Positions 23,794-31,848 of a stretch of DNA of 45,293 nt are shown one piece after another. Within the stretch, counting starts at the first letter, position 1. Each line of letters opens with the position of its first letter. The notes under the pieces were generated by a model that made no database searches, was not told the origin of the DNA, and saw only the letters and a program-made list of their open reading frames with translations. The stretch lies in NCBI GenBank assembly GCA_035352715.1, contig DAOPYE010000011.1, positions 1 through 45,293 on the forward strand, given 5' to 3'. The DNA comes from DAOPYE01 sp035352715 (GTDB lineage Bacteria > Acidobacteriota > Holophagae > Holophagales > Holophagaceae). The position numbers were made by a program, and so were the translations under genes.

Positions 23794-24707
23794 GGCGTCT
23801 CCTTGGGCAGCACGGCCATGAAGATGTCTTCCAGCGTCGGTTCCACCCCGCGCAGCTCATGGATCTCGAAGCCTGCCTTGCCCATCGCTTCCTGCAGGGA
23901 ACGGGTGGCCTTTTCTGCATCGTCTACGCGGATGTGGATCCGATCGCCGAAGAGCGCCACGTCATCGTGCTCCTTACGCAGCAGGGCCGCGGCCGCGCGG
24001 GGAGCGTCGCAGCGCAGTTCCAGAAGGCTGCCGGGCATGAGCCGTTTCACGCCGGGCACCGAATCGCAGGCCAGCAGGCGCCCCCGGTGCATCAGCCCGA
24101 TGCGGCCGCAGCGTTCGGCCTCGTCCATGTAGGCGGTGGAGACAAAGATCGTTACGCGCTCTTCGAGCAGGCGGTACAGGATTCTCCAGAAATCGCGCCG
24201 GGAAACGGGATCCACGCCGTTTGTGGGCTCATCCAGGAACAGGACCCGCGGGGTGTGGATCAGGGCGCAGGCGAGCCCCAGCTTCTGCTTCATGCCGCCC
24301 GAGAGATTGCCCGCCTTGCGCAAGGCGAAAGGCGTCAGGTTGCTGAAGGCCAGCAGTTCCTGTGTTCTTGGCTCTCGCTCTTTGCGGGTCACGCCGTAGA
24401 GATCCGCGTAGAAGTCGATGTTCTCGATCACCGTGAGATCCGGGTACAGCCCGAATCGCTGGCTCATGTAGCCGATGCGGTCCTTGACGGCTTCGGCGTG
24501 CTTGCGGATGTCGAGGCCGTCCACGAAAGCTTCGCCGGCACTTGGATCCAGGATGCCCGTGAGCAGGCGCATGATCGTGGTCTTTCCGGCGCCGTCCGGG
24601 CCGACCAGGCCGAAGATCTCTCCTGGTTGGACATTGAATGTCACATCATCCACGGCGAGCGTCTCGCCAAAGCGGCGGGTGAGATGTTCGGCTCGGATGG
24701 CATCCAT
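23790..24707 (-). CDS. ABC transporter ATP-binding protein (YbhF N-half-like)
   Basis: 305-residue nucleotide-binding protein. Walker A reads GPDGAGKTTI, with Asp where Asn is usual, as in the first half of YbhF-type proteins. It is followed by IGYMSQRFGLYPDLTVIEN, a canonical signature NLSGGMKQKLGLA, Walker B RVLFLDEPTNGVDP and the switch STAYMDEAERC, in which Ala-Tyr replaces the usual His of the H-loop. That missing histidine suggests a degenerate ATP site, with the partner ATPase providing the main hydrolysis. The C-terminal extension ends EPTLEDIFMAVLP. The start overlaps the HlyD-type gene by one base (TGATG). Confidence 0.9.
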   Translation of the reverse strand: MDAIRAEHLTRRFGETLAVDDVTFNVQPGEIFGLVGPDGAGKTTIMRLLTGILDPSAGEAFVDGLDIRKHAEAVKDRIGYMSQRFGLYPDLTVIENIDFYADLYGVTRKEREPRTQELLAFSNLTPFALRKAGNLSGGMKQKLGLACALIHTPRVLFLDEPTNGVDPVSRRDFWRILYRLLEERVTIFVSTAYMDEAERCGRIGLMHRGRLLACDSVPGVKRLMPGSLLELRCDAPRAAAALLRKEHDDVALFGDRIHIRVDDAEKATRSLQEAMGKAGFEIHELRGVEPTLEDIFMAVLPKETP

Positions 24708-25687
24708 CAGTGTTGATCCACCAGCATGATCCGGGCGTCCGCAGGCATGCCGGGCTTCAGCTCCAGGCCGGGATTGGCCACGTCGATCTTGATCCGGTAG
24801 ACCAGCTTCACCCGCTCCTTTCGGGTCTGGACGCTCTTGGGCGTGAATTCCGCCTGATCGGAGATGAAGGAAACCCGGCCTTCAAAGGATCGCCCGGGGA
24901 ACGTGTCCACGTTCACCAGCGCCCGTTGTCCCAGCTTGACGCGCCCCAGCTCGGTTTCTTCGATATAGGCGCGAACCCATACGTGTTGTAGATCCGCCAG
25001 CGTCACGACGGAAGCGCCGGGGGCGATGTATTCTCCGGGCTCCGCGTTCTTGGAAAGCACGACGCCTGCCATCGGGGCGTTGAGGGTGGCGAAGTCCAGC
25101 TGGGTTCTGGCCAGGGCGGCGAGCTGCTTGGCCTGTTCATGCCTTGCCTGAGCTTGGGCGATTTCTTCGGCGCGCGGGCCCTTCTTGGCCAGGATGTAGG
25201 CCTGGCGGGCCTGGTTCACCTTGCCCTTGGCGGCCATGAAGGAAGCCTGGGTGGCCTCGTAGTCGCGCACGGAGAGGATCCCCTTGCGCTGCAGGTCGCG
25301 GGCGCGCGCCTCGTCGGGCTCCAGGCGTCGGAGGTCCGCCTCGGCCTGGTCCAGGACCGCCTTCGCCGACTCGATTTCCTCTTTCCGGGAACCGGCGCGC
25401 AGCTCGGTGAGCTGGGCGAAGGCCGTGGCTTCGCCGGCCCGCTGCGCCGATGCCTGCTGGGACAGATCCCTCGCGTCCAGCCGTGCAACCAGCTGTCCGG
25501 CTTGGACCATCTGGCCCTCATCCACGGGGCGTTCAATGATCCGACCGGCCACCTTGAAGCCCAGATCGACCTGGGTTGTTTCGATATTGCCGGAAAGATG
25601 GATGGATTCACCCGAGGGGTTCCGCCCGCAGTGAAGGGCAAGCGCGGCGGTGACGGTGACGGATGCCAGGAGCTGGGCTCGGTTCAT
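24707..25687 (-). CDS. HlyD/YbhG-type membrane fusion protein
   Basis: 326-residue periplasmic adaptor. The N-terminus is a signal peptide ending ALALHCGRNPSG; a cysteine follows the hydrophobic core, so it may be a lipoprotein, though His at -1 is atypical. A barrel/lipoyl segment follows (IETTQVDLGFKVAGRI and VDEGQMVQAGQLVARLD), then an alpha-helical hairpin (about 73-200, rich in Ala, Gln and Glu). The second lipoyl half is LDFATLNAPMAGVVLSKNAEPGEYI, followed by the barrel WVRAYIEETELGRVKLGQ. It links the inner-membrane pump to an outer-membrane channel that is not encoded here. The ATG at 25687 overlaps the tetR stop by four bases; an upstream extension is antisense-quality and rejected. 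Confidence 0.9.
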   Translation of the reverse strand: MNRAQLLASVTVTAALALHCGRNPSGESIHLSGNIETTQVDLGFKVAGRIIERPVDEGQMVQAGQLVARLDARDLSQQASAQRAGEATAFAQLTELRAGSRKEEIESAKAVLDQAEADLRRLEPDEARARDLQRKGILSVRDYEATQASFMAAKGKVNQARQAYILAKKGPRAEEIAQAQARHEQAKQLAALARTQLDFATLNAPMAGVVLSKNAEPGEYIAPGASVVTLADLQHVWVRAYIEETELGRVKLGQRALVNVDTFPGRSFEGRVSFISDQAEFTPKSVQTRKERVKLVYRIKIDVANPGLELKPGMPADARIMLVDQH

Positions 25688-26367
25688 GGATGCTCCGAAG
25701 GAAAGGGAATGGGCTGTTCGGGGTGGCGGGCGATGCCCCGCCAGAAGACTTCGAACCATTGGCGCTGGACGAGCGGAAGCGCGATTTCGGCGGGCTGGCC
25801 GATGATCCGTTGGGACATGGCGGGGATGAGATCCAGGATCTCGAGCTGCATGCGCACCAGGAAGAAGACGCAGATCAGGGGATGGATGTCCGATCGGATC
25901 TCGCCGCAGCGGATGCCCTGTTGAATCACTTCGACCACCTCCATGAAGAGGGGGCGGATGTGCTGCGTGAGCTGATCCCGGATGCCCTCGGCGCCCAGCA
26001 CGATCTGGCCGCGGATCATGGATCGAAAACCCGCATCGTGCGTCAGGTGGGCGCGGTAGACCTCCAGCACATCCCAGATCTGTAGCGCCGCGTGGCGTTC
26101 ACCCTTGGCGTGGGCGATGGCCTGGATGCCCTTGCGGATGACAGGGAGCATCCGTTCGATCAGGGCCGCGAATATGGCCTCCTTGTTCTCGAAGTGGTAG
26201 TAGATCAGCGCGGGATCGCATCCGGCTTCTCTTGCGATGGCCCGCAGGGTCGCGCCGGAAAGACCGTCGCGGGCGAACACCTTCTGGGCCGCATCAAGCA
26301 GCTGGCCGGGCTCCATCCGTTGGGATTTCGGGCCTCGCGGTCGGGATGATGGCGGTGACTCTTTCAC
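25684..26367 (-). CDS. TetR-family repressor (CecR/YbiH-like) of the efflux operon
   Basis: 227-residue TetR-type regulator. The N-terminal DNA-binding domain reads LLDAAQKVFARDGLSGATLR, AIAREAGCDPALIYYHFENK and EAIFAALIERML; the remaining 150 helical residues form the ligand and dimer domain. It starts at GTG 26367 with AGGA six bases upstream; an internal ATG 17 codons later is an alternative. It is the first gene of the pump operon, matching the position of cecR before ybhGFSR in E. coli. A perfect palindrome 10 bases upstream of the start is the likely operator, so it should repress its own operon and be released by an unknown ligand. Confidence 0.88.
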   Translation of the reverse strand: MKESPPSSRPRGPKSQRMEPGQLLDAAQKVFARDGLSGATLRAIAREAGCDPALIYYHFENKEAIFAALIERMLPVIRKGIQAIAHAKGERHAALQIWDVLEVYRAHLTHDAGFRSMIRGQIVLGAEGIRDQLTQHIRPLFMEVVEVIQQGIRCGEIRSDIHPLICVFFLVRMQLEILDLIPAMSQRIIGQPAEIALPLVQRQWFEVFWRGIARHPEQPIPFPSEHP

Positions 26368-26377
26368 GGGGATTCCT

Positions 26378-26395
26378 ATTCAACACGTGTTGAAT
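26378..26395. promoter_or_regulatory. Palindromic operator upstream of tetR
   Basis: ATTCAACACGTGTTGAAT is a perfect 18-bp palindrome beginning ten bases upstream of the tetR start codon. Size, symmetry and location are typical of TetR-family autoregulatory operators. It is the only such palindrome noticed in the tetR-cheY intergenic region. Confidence 0.8.
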
Positions 26396-26527
26396 TATGG
26401 ACGTCTTTGGCGCTTGGGCAAGCGGAATTTCATCGGCAGTTGAAAATGCCCCACGAAGGCCGCGTGTTCTTTCCTGCAAAAGAGTGGCTATTCTGATCCG
26501 GCCAATCGAACTTTGTGGGAGGCGCAC

Positions 26528-26884
26528 TTGAAGATCCTCATCGTGGACGACTCATCGACGATGCGCCGCATCATCATCAACACGCTTTCCCGCATCGGAT
26601 ATTCCGATGTGGTCGAAGCCGAGCACGGCAAGGCCGGGCTCGAGAAGCTGGGTCAGGGTGGCGTCGAGATGATCATCACCGACTGGAACATGCCCGAGAT
26701 GGACGGCCTGGAGTTCGTCCAGACCGTGCGCGGCCAGAACCCCAATATTCCGATCCTGATGGTCACTACGAACGCTGCGAAGGAGGACATCGTCCAGGCC
26801 CTTCAGGCGGGCGTGAACAACTACGTGGTGAAGCCCTTCACGCCGGATACCTTGAAGGAAAAGATCGAATCCCTGTTGGGCTGA
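26528..26884 (+). CDS. CheY-like single-domain response regulator
   Basis: 118-residue receiver domain with no output domain. All key positions are visible: acidic pocket VDDSS, phosphoacceptor Asp52 in ITDWNMPEMDG, switch Thr in MVTTNAAKED, and Lys in VVKPFTPD. The sequence DDSSTMRRII and the Trp after Asp52 are typical of chemotaxis CheY rather than of Spo0F-like proteins. Start: a TTG at 26528 with GGGAGG five bases upstream; the upstream in-frame TTG at 26513 lies across that SD and is unlikely. No che, fli or mot genes are in the window, so its kinase is elsewhere. It lies divergent from tetR. Confidence 0.9.
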   Translation: MKILIVDDSSTMRRIIINTLSRIGYSDVVEAEHGKAGLEKLGQGGVEMIITDWNMPEMDGLEFVQTVRGQNPNIPILMVTTNAAKEDIVQALQAGVNNYVVKPFTPDTLKEKIESLLG

Positions 26885-26988
26885 CCTGGGCCCTGTCGCG
26901 TGCCCCTGCTGCGGTTCAAAAGCGGCACGGCAGGTTGGCGCGAAGACTGGCGCTTTAGGCCGCACTGCGGCTAGACTGAGAACCTGCT

Positions 26989-27063
26989 GCGGGCGTAATT
27001 CAGTGGCAGAATGTCAGCTTCCCAAGCTGAACGTCGTCGGTTCGATCCCGATCGCCCGCTCCA
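26989..27063 (+). tRNA. tRNA-Gly (anticodon CCC)
   Basis: Complete cloverleaf of 75 bases. The acceptor stem is GCGGGCG (26989-26995) with CGCCCGC (27053-27059), followed by discriminator T and an encoded CCA. The anticodon stem is TCAGC/GCTGA around the loop TTCCCAA, giving anticodon CCC, which reads GGG. The T-arm GTCGGTTCGATCCCGAT has the invariant TTCGA. A TAGACT hexamer at 26972-26977 could be the -10 element. Confidence 0.95.
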
Positions 27064-27068
27064 GTCGC

Positions 27069-27100
27069 AAACCCCCGTCACCACTTGGTTTCGGGGGTTT
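27069..27100 (+). terminator. Terminator after tRNA-Gly
   Basis: AAACCCCCG (27069-27077) and CGGGGGTTT (27092-27100) form a perfect 9-bp stem with a 14-base loop, beginning five bases after the tRNA. The T-tract is short. It also lies 20 bases past the end of amrS on the minus strand and may serve both. Confidence 0.75.
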
Positions 27101-27120
27101 CGTGTATGAGGCCGTGCAGT

Positions 27121-28173
27121 CTATTCGACGCGCATTCTTCCAGGATCGTCGAAACATCCCGCGATGCTCAATGCGCAGTGCGGGCAGCGGCCGTCCCCGG
27201 TGATCTCGCAGCGCTGGATGGCAAATCCTTCGCGCTCGATCAGCGTGCGGTCGCACTGGGGGCAGCGGGTGGCGGAGCCTTCGGGATCGTGGATATTGCC
27301 GGTGTAGACGTAGCGCAGGCCCTGGTCCAGGGCGATCCGGCGCGCGCGGGACAGGGTTCCAGGCGGCGTGGGGGGTGCATCGCGCAGGCGCCAGGCTGGA
27401 TGGAACGCGGAGAGGTGCAGGGGAACCTCTGGGCCGAGTTCCGTCCGCACCCATCGCGCCAGGGCCGCTAATTCAACGTCCCCGTCGTTGTGCCCCGGGA
27501 TCACGAGGGTCGTGAGCTCCAGCCAGCAGCTCGTTTCGTGGCGGATGTAGATGAGGGTCTCCAGAACGGGCCGTAGGCGCGCGCCGCACTGCCGCTGGTA
27601 GAACGCCTCGCTGAAGCTCTTCAGGTCCACGTTGGCGGCGTCCATGCGGGCGAAAAACTCGCGGCGCGGAGCGGGGTCGATGTAGCCCGCGGTGACGGCG
27701 ATGTTCTGGATCCCCAGCGCGCGGCAGGCCTCGGCCGCATCCATGGTGTATTCCGCCGAGACGATGGGCTCGTTGTAGGTGTAGGCGACGCTCGCGCATT
27801 GGTGCGCCAGGGCCGTCTGGGCGATGGCTTCGGGAGCAGCGGAAGCCAGCCGGAGATCGCTTCCCAGGGCGTCGGGGTGGGCCCTGGAGAGGTGCGCGTT
27901 CTGGCAGAACCTGCACGTGAGATTGCATCCCACCGTGCCGAAGGAAAGCGCGTGGGATCCGGGATGGAAGTGGTACAGCGGCTTTTTCTCCACCGGGTCG
28001 ATGGCCAGACCGGAAGTCCGGCCGTAGACGGTGGAGACGATCCCATCACCCTGGCGGGAACGGGAGGCGCAGAGGCCTTGTTGACCTTCGCGGAGGCGGC
28101 AATGGCGCGGGCATAGATCGCACTGAACCCGGCCATCCTCGAGAAGGTGCCACCACCGGCCCGGAAAGGCCAT
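27121..28173 (-). CDS. amrS: AmmeMemoRadiSam system radical SAM enzyme
   Basis: 350-residue radical SAM protein. The cluster motif is GTVGCNLTCRFCQN, with Cys83, Cys87 and Cys90. It has the extra cysteines typical of the family: an N-terminal CDLCPRHC (Cys18, 21, 25) and a C-terminal CPQC...CPHC zinc-ribbon-like tail. SVAYTYNEPIV and VDLKSFSEAFYQ are further family blocks resembling pyruvate formate-lyase activating enzymes. It is the third gene of amrB-amrA-amrS and shares one base with amrA (TGATG), so the ATG at 28173 is well fixed. The three proteins recur together in many genomes, implying a joint reaction; the substrate cannot be deduced from sequence. Confidence 0.93.
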   Translation of the reverse strand: MAFPGRWWHLLEDGRVQCDLCPRHCRLREGQQGLCASRSRQGDGIVSTVYGRTSGLAIDPVEKKPLYHFHPGSHALSFGTVGCNLTCRFCQNAHLSRAHPDALGSDLRLASAAPEAIAQTALAHQCASVAYTYNEPIVSAEYTMDAAEACRALGIQNIAVTAGYIDPAPRREFFARMDAANVDLKSFSEAFYQRQCGARLRPVLETLIYIRHETSCWLELTTLVIPGHNDGDVELAALARWVRTELGPEVPLHLSAFHPAWRLRDAPPTPPGTLSRARRIALDQGLRYVYTGNIHDPEGSATRCPQCDRTLIEREGFAIQRCEITGDGRCPHCALSIAGCFDDPGRMRVE

Positions 28174-28751
28174 CAAGCGGGCTCCTTCCACTTGTCCACC
28201 GCGTAGCGCGAGAGCCGGAGATCCGGTGACCAGAAGTGCGCAGGCAGGCCCGCTTTGCGCTTGAGGGCCTCCAGGAAATCCCGTGGGATGGGCAGGCTCT
28301 CCCAGACCTGGGGCAGAAAAGTCGCGCGGTGTTCACGGCGCTCCCAGCGGCAATCCAGGATCAGGCCGGGGTGGTCCCGCAGTTGTGCCAGGGCGTCAGC
28401 TTCATCCGCGAAGGTCATTTCCGTGGCGGGGCCGACCCGGGATACTTCGATGCGCGTGTGCGCCAGCTCCGCGACCTCCAGAGGAAGAAACCTGGAGTCA
28501 TGAAAGGCCGCGGCCACGGCGTTGGCGCGCACATCCTGTTCCAAGGTCCGCCAGGGCGTCAGGGAGCCGATGCAGCCGCGCAGTTGTCCTTCCTGGGTGA
28601 GCGTGACAAAGGTGGCGCCGGGCTCTCCGAGGCGAGGATCGTCCGCGTTCAACAATGGGCTTTCAAAACGCAGGCCAAAGTGGCCGGAAATGGCCTGGTG
28701 GGCCAGCGCCAACAGGGATTGGCCAAGGCTTTCCAGGCCGCGGTCAGGCAT
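28173..28751 (-). CDS. amrA: AmmeMemoRadiSam system protein A (AMMECR1 domain)
   Basis: 192-residue protein made almost entirely of an AMMECR1 domain, the family named after the human gene linked to Alport syndrome with intellectual disability. The hallmark LRGCIGSL is present at about residues 57-64 (QLRGCIGSLTPWRTLE), followed by NAVAAAFHDSRFLPL and the C-terminal FLPQVWESLPIPRDFLEALKRKAGLP. AMMECR1 proteins may be enzymes using the conserved Cys, but no activity can be assigned here. It overlaps amrB by eight bases and amrS by one, so all three are translationally linked. Confidence 0.93.
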   Translation of the reverse strand: MPDRGLESLGQSLLALAHQAISGHFGLRFESPLLNADDPRLGEPGATFVTLTQEGQLRGCIGSLTPWRTLEQDVRANAVAAAFHDSRFLPLEVAELAHTRIEVSRVGPATEMTFADEADALAQLRDHPGLILDCRWERREHRATFLPQVWESLPIPRDFLEALKRKAGLPAHFWSPDLRLSRYAVDKWKEPA

Positions 28752-29592
28752 GGGGCGTGTCCGGTTCGGTGAAGGCGCTTTCGGTGAAGGCTATGGCCGC
28801 GTAGCCCACGACCTGGCTGCTGTGCTGGCCCCGGTCGCTGGATGGCGCATCGCCCGTGTCGCCGGAATTGCGGAGATCCAGCAGATGGGGGGACAGCTGC
28901 CGGTCGCGGGCGATCTGGATCAGCGCATTGATCCCTGTGGCGCCACAGGCCTGCTCGTGGTCGGTCAGGGGCTTGCGGTTCAGGATAGCCTGGACGGTGG
29001 CGTGATCGAGCCGGCGCGCCTCGTCGTAGGGGTGGTAGTGGGAGAGATCGGAACTGACGACGATCAGCGTGTCATCGCCGTCCCACAGCGCGTCCATGAC
29101 GGCGGCCACCTCTGAATCGGAAGCCCATCCCACTAGGATCGGCACCAGTTCGAAGGTTCCCAGGACGTGCTGCAGGAAGGGCAGCTGAACCTCGATGGAA
29201 TGTTCTTCCGCGTGGGGCAGATCGGAGGTCTCGATGCGCGAACTTTTGGGCGCGCATTGCAGGGCTGTTCGGTCGATGGGGACAACTCCCAGAGGGGTGG
29301 CGAAGCCGTCGGCCTCGGGCACCGCCAGCCCTTCCACCGCCATGCGATGAGCGGGGCCGAACACCACGACGCGGCGGTAGGAGTGATCCCTCAGGAGGGC
29401 ATAGGCGCTGGCGGCCACGGACCCGGAGTAGACATAGCCGGCGTGGGGCACGATGAGCGCCTTGGGACGCTTGACGGTTTGCGGGTGCGCAGCGGCAAGC
29501 ATCGCCTTGAGGGTGGAGGCGAGGTGGTCCGCTTCGCCTGGGTAGAACCGGCCGGCGACGGCTGCGGGGCGGATGCGGTTGACCTGGGTCAT
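28744..29592 (-). CDS. amrB: AmmeMemoRadiSam system protein B (MEMO family)
   Basis: 282-residue MEMO-family protein, related to extradiol (LigB-type) dioxygenases. Family blocks: AVAGRFYPGEADHL, LIVPHAGYVYSGSVAASAY, VVFGPAHR, HAEEHSIEVQLPFLQ, VVSSDLSHYHPY and EQACGATGINALI. The histidines in PHAGYVYSG and GPAHR and the cysteine in ACG correspond to the metal-binding triad described for human MEMO1. The ATG at 29592 is preferred because GGAG lies six bases upstream; the open frame extends 11 codons further. It is the first gene of the triad, transcribed leftward after ppk. Confidence 0.93.
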   Translation of the reverse strand: MTQVNRIRPAAVAGRFYPGEADHLASTLKAMLAAAHPQTVKRPKALIVPHAGYVYSGSVAASAYALLRDHSYRRVVVFGPAHRMAVEGLAVPEADGFATPLGVVPIDRTALQCAPKSSRIETSDLPHAEEHSIEVQLPFLQHVLGTFELVPILVGWASDSEVAAVMDALWDGDDTLIVVSSDLSHYHPYDEARRLDHATVQAILNRKPLTDHEQACGATGINALIQIARDRQLSPHLLDLRNSGDTGDAPSSDRGQHSSQVVGYAAIAFTESAFTEPDTPHA

Positions 29593-29661
29593 CTCGCACT
29601 CCTGTTGGTTGAACTCCGGCATCAATATGGGTTAACGCATGCCAAAATCCAAGCCCTTGCC

Positions 29662-31794
29662 TTAGATGTCATCTTCCATCGGGTCGAGCTTCTGCGTCAG
29701 ATTCCTCACGCCGCTGGCGAGCAGGGCGTGCTCATAGGTGCGCGCCTGGCTGCAGAGCAGGGCGCCATTGGGATCGAGCCCTCGGCGCAGCACGGCGCCA
29801 TCGGGGCCCAGCATCCGGCCCTTGGTCGTGTCGTGCAGTTGCAGTTCCATCAGCTCCAGCACCTGGGCCGCGACGATGGGATCCACCAGCGGGAAGCACA
29901 CCTCCACGCGGTGGTCCAGGTTGCGCTGCATCAGATCGCCTGAAGCCAGAAGCACTTCGGCGTCTCCACCGTTGGCGAAGCAGTAGGCGCGGGCGTGTTC
30001 CAGGTAGCGGTCGATGATGGAAAGCACGCGGATGTTGTCGGAGAGCCCGGCCACGCCGGGGCGGATGCAGCAACTGCCGCGCACGATGAGATCGATCTGC
30101 ACGCCGTCCTGGCTGGCTTCGTAGAGCCGCTGGATCATGGTGGGATCCACCAGCGCGTTCATCTTCAGGATCATGCGGGCGGGGCGACCCTCGCGGGCAT
30201 GGGCGCGCTCGCGCTCGAAGCGGTCCAGCAGGGCTTGCCGGAAATGCTGCGGCGCGAGGATGAGCTGGTTGAACTTCGGCGGCCGGGTGTAGCCCGTCAA
30301 CAGATTGAACAGGTTCGAGAGGTCCTCGCCGAATTCTGGCCGCGCCGTGAACAGGCCCAGATCCGAATACAGACGCGAGGTCCGCTCGTTGTAGTTGCCC
30401 GTGGATAGATGGCAGTAGCGCTTGATGCCGTCGCCTTCGCGGCGGATCACCAGGCACGCCTTGCCGTGGGTCTTCAGCGCGGGCATGCCGTAGACCACGT
30501 GGACGCCCGCCTTCTCCAGGCGCCGGGCCCAGGCGATGTTGGCCTCCTCGTCAAAGCGGGCGCGCAACTCCACGATGGCGGCCACCTGCTTTCCGCGCTC
30601 CGCGGCGCGTTCCAGGGCCGCGGCGATGGGGCTGGTGCGGCTCAGGCGGTAGAGCGTCATCTTGATGGCCAGCACCTGCGGGTCTTCAGCGGCTTCGCGG
30701 ACGAAGCGCACCACGCTGTCGTCAAAGCTCTGGAAGGGGTGGTGCAGCAGGATGTCGTTGTGCCGGATGGCCTCGAAGACCGAAGGATGCGCCTCGAGTT
30801 GGGGCACCGGCAGGGGCGGCATGGTCGGATCTTTCAGGTGCGGAAGCTGCAACTGGTCGTAGAGCTGCATGAGATCCGAAAAGGCGGCGAAACCATCCGT
30901 GGGATAGAGATCCTCCGGCGCCAGCTCCAGCTCGCGGATCAGGGTGTCCAGCAAATTCTGGCTGAGCCCCTTCTCGTACTGAAGCCGCACCGCCGCACCT
31001 CGACGGCGGCTGCGCAGGTGTTCCTCCACCGTCTTCATCAGATCCTCGAAGGGATCCTCTTCCAGTGGCAGATCGCTGTCCCGCGTGACACGGAGCGCTT
31101 GGCAGTTCTTGATTGCATAGCCCTGGAAGACCCGCGGAAGGTGCATGCGCACCACGTCCTCCAGGATCACGAACGCATGGTGGCCCTGCATGGAGGGCAC
31201 GCGCAGGAAGCGAGGTGTGACGCTGGTTGGCACATGGATCACCGATAGCTGGGAGACGGGCAGGCCCTCGGCTTCCAGGTATTCCTCGGCGTCCAGTTCG
31301 GCCATCAGCAACATGGCGCGATTGCCCAGGCGCGGGAAGGGATGTCCCGTGTCGACCGCCAGGGGGGTGATGAGCGGCAGCAGGTTGCGCTCGAAATAAT
31401 CCTGGATGAACTCCCTTTGGGCGGCGTCCAGCTGCTCGGGCTTGAGGATGTAGATGCCTTCGGCGTTGAGCTGAGGCTCGATGACGTGATGGAAGAGCGT
31501 GTGCTGGCGGGCGGCCAGTTCGTGGATGCGCGCCGATACCTTGGCGAGCAGCTGCTTGGGCGTATGTCCGTCCGGGCCGGGGTGCGTGATGCCCGCGTCG
31601 ATCTGGCGCCAGATGCCGGCCACGCGGACCATGAAGAATTCGTCCCAGTTGCTGGAGACGATGCCCAGGAACTTGACGCGCTCCAGCAGGGGCACCGCCG
31701 GATCTTCGGCTTCTTCCAGCACCCGCTCGTTGAACGCCAGCCAGGAGAGTTCCCGGTTCAGGATGTATTCGGGTCGAAGACTGAGGCTGCTCAT
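29662..31794 (-). CDS. ppk1: Polyphosphate kinase 1
   Basis: 710-residue PPK1, which reversibly polymerises the gamma-phosphate of ATP into polyphosphate at the membrane. The N-terminal block YILNRELSWLAFNERVLEEA and FFMVRVAG are diagnostic. The catalytic region contains ALKTHGKACLVIRR, whose His is the autophosphorylated residue, and KRYCHLSTGNYNERTSRLYSDLG; the second conserved histidine is in DRYLEHARAYCF. The length is normal. The start is either ATG 31794 or GTG 31815; neither has a clear SD. It lies 69 bases upstream of amrB on the same strand. Inorganic phosphate genes are not adjacent. Confidence 0.95.
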   Translation of the reverse strand: MSSLSLRPEYILNRELSWLAFNERVLEEAEDPAVPLLERVKFLGIVSSNWDEFFMVRVAGIWRQIDAGITHPGPDGHTPKQLLAKVSARIHELAARQHTLFHHVIEPQLNAEGIYILKPEQLDAAQREFIQDYFERNLLPLITPLAVDTGHPFPRLGNRAMLLMAELDAEEYLEAEGLPVSQLSVIHVPTSVTPRFLRVPSMQGHHAFVILEDVVRMHLPRVFQGYAIKNCQALRVTRDSDLPLEEDPFEDLMKTVEEHLRSRRRGAAVRLQYEKGLSQNLLDTLIRELELAPEDLYPTDGFAAFSDLMQLYDQLQLPHLKDPTMPPLPVPQLEAHPSVFEAIRHNDILLHHPFQSFDDSVVRFVREAAEDPQVLAIKMTLYRLSRTSPIAAALERAAERGKQVAAIVELRARFDEEANIAWARRLEKAGVHVVYGMPALKTHGKACLVIRREGDGIKRYCHLSTGNYNERTSRLYSDLGLFTARPEFGEDLSNLFNLLTGYTRPPKFNQLILAPQHFRQALLDRFERERAHAREGRPARMILKMNALVDPTMIQRLYEASQDGVQIDLIVRGSCCIRPGVAGLSDNIRVLSIIDRYLEHARAYCFANGGDAEVLLASGDLMQRNLDHRVEVCFPLVDPIVAAQVLELMELQLHDTTKGRMLGPDGAVLRRGLDPNGALLCSQARTYEHALLASGVRNLTQKLDPMEDDI

Positions 31795-31848
31795 GTCAAA
31801 AAGTCTCGCATCCACATGTAAAACGGGTGTGACGTCAAGGCGTGGCCG

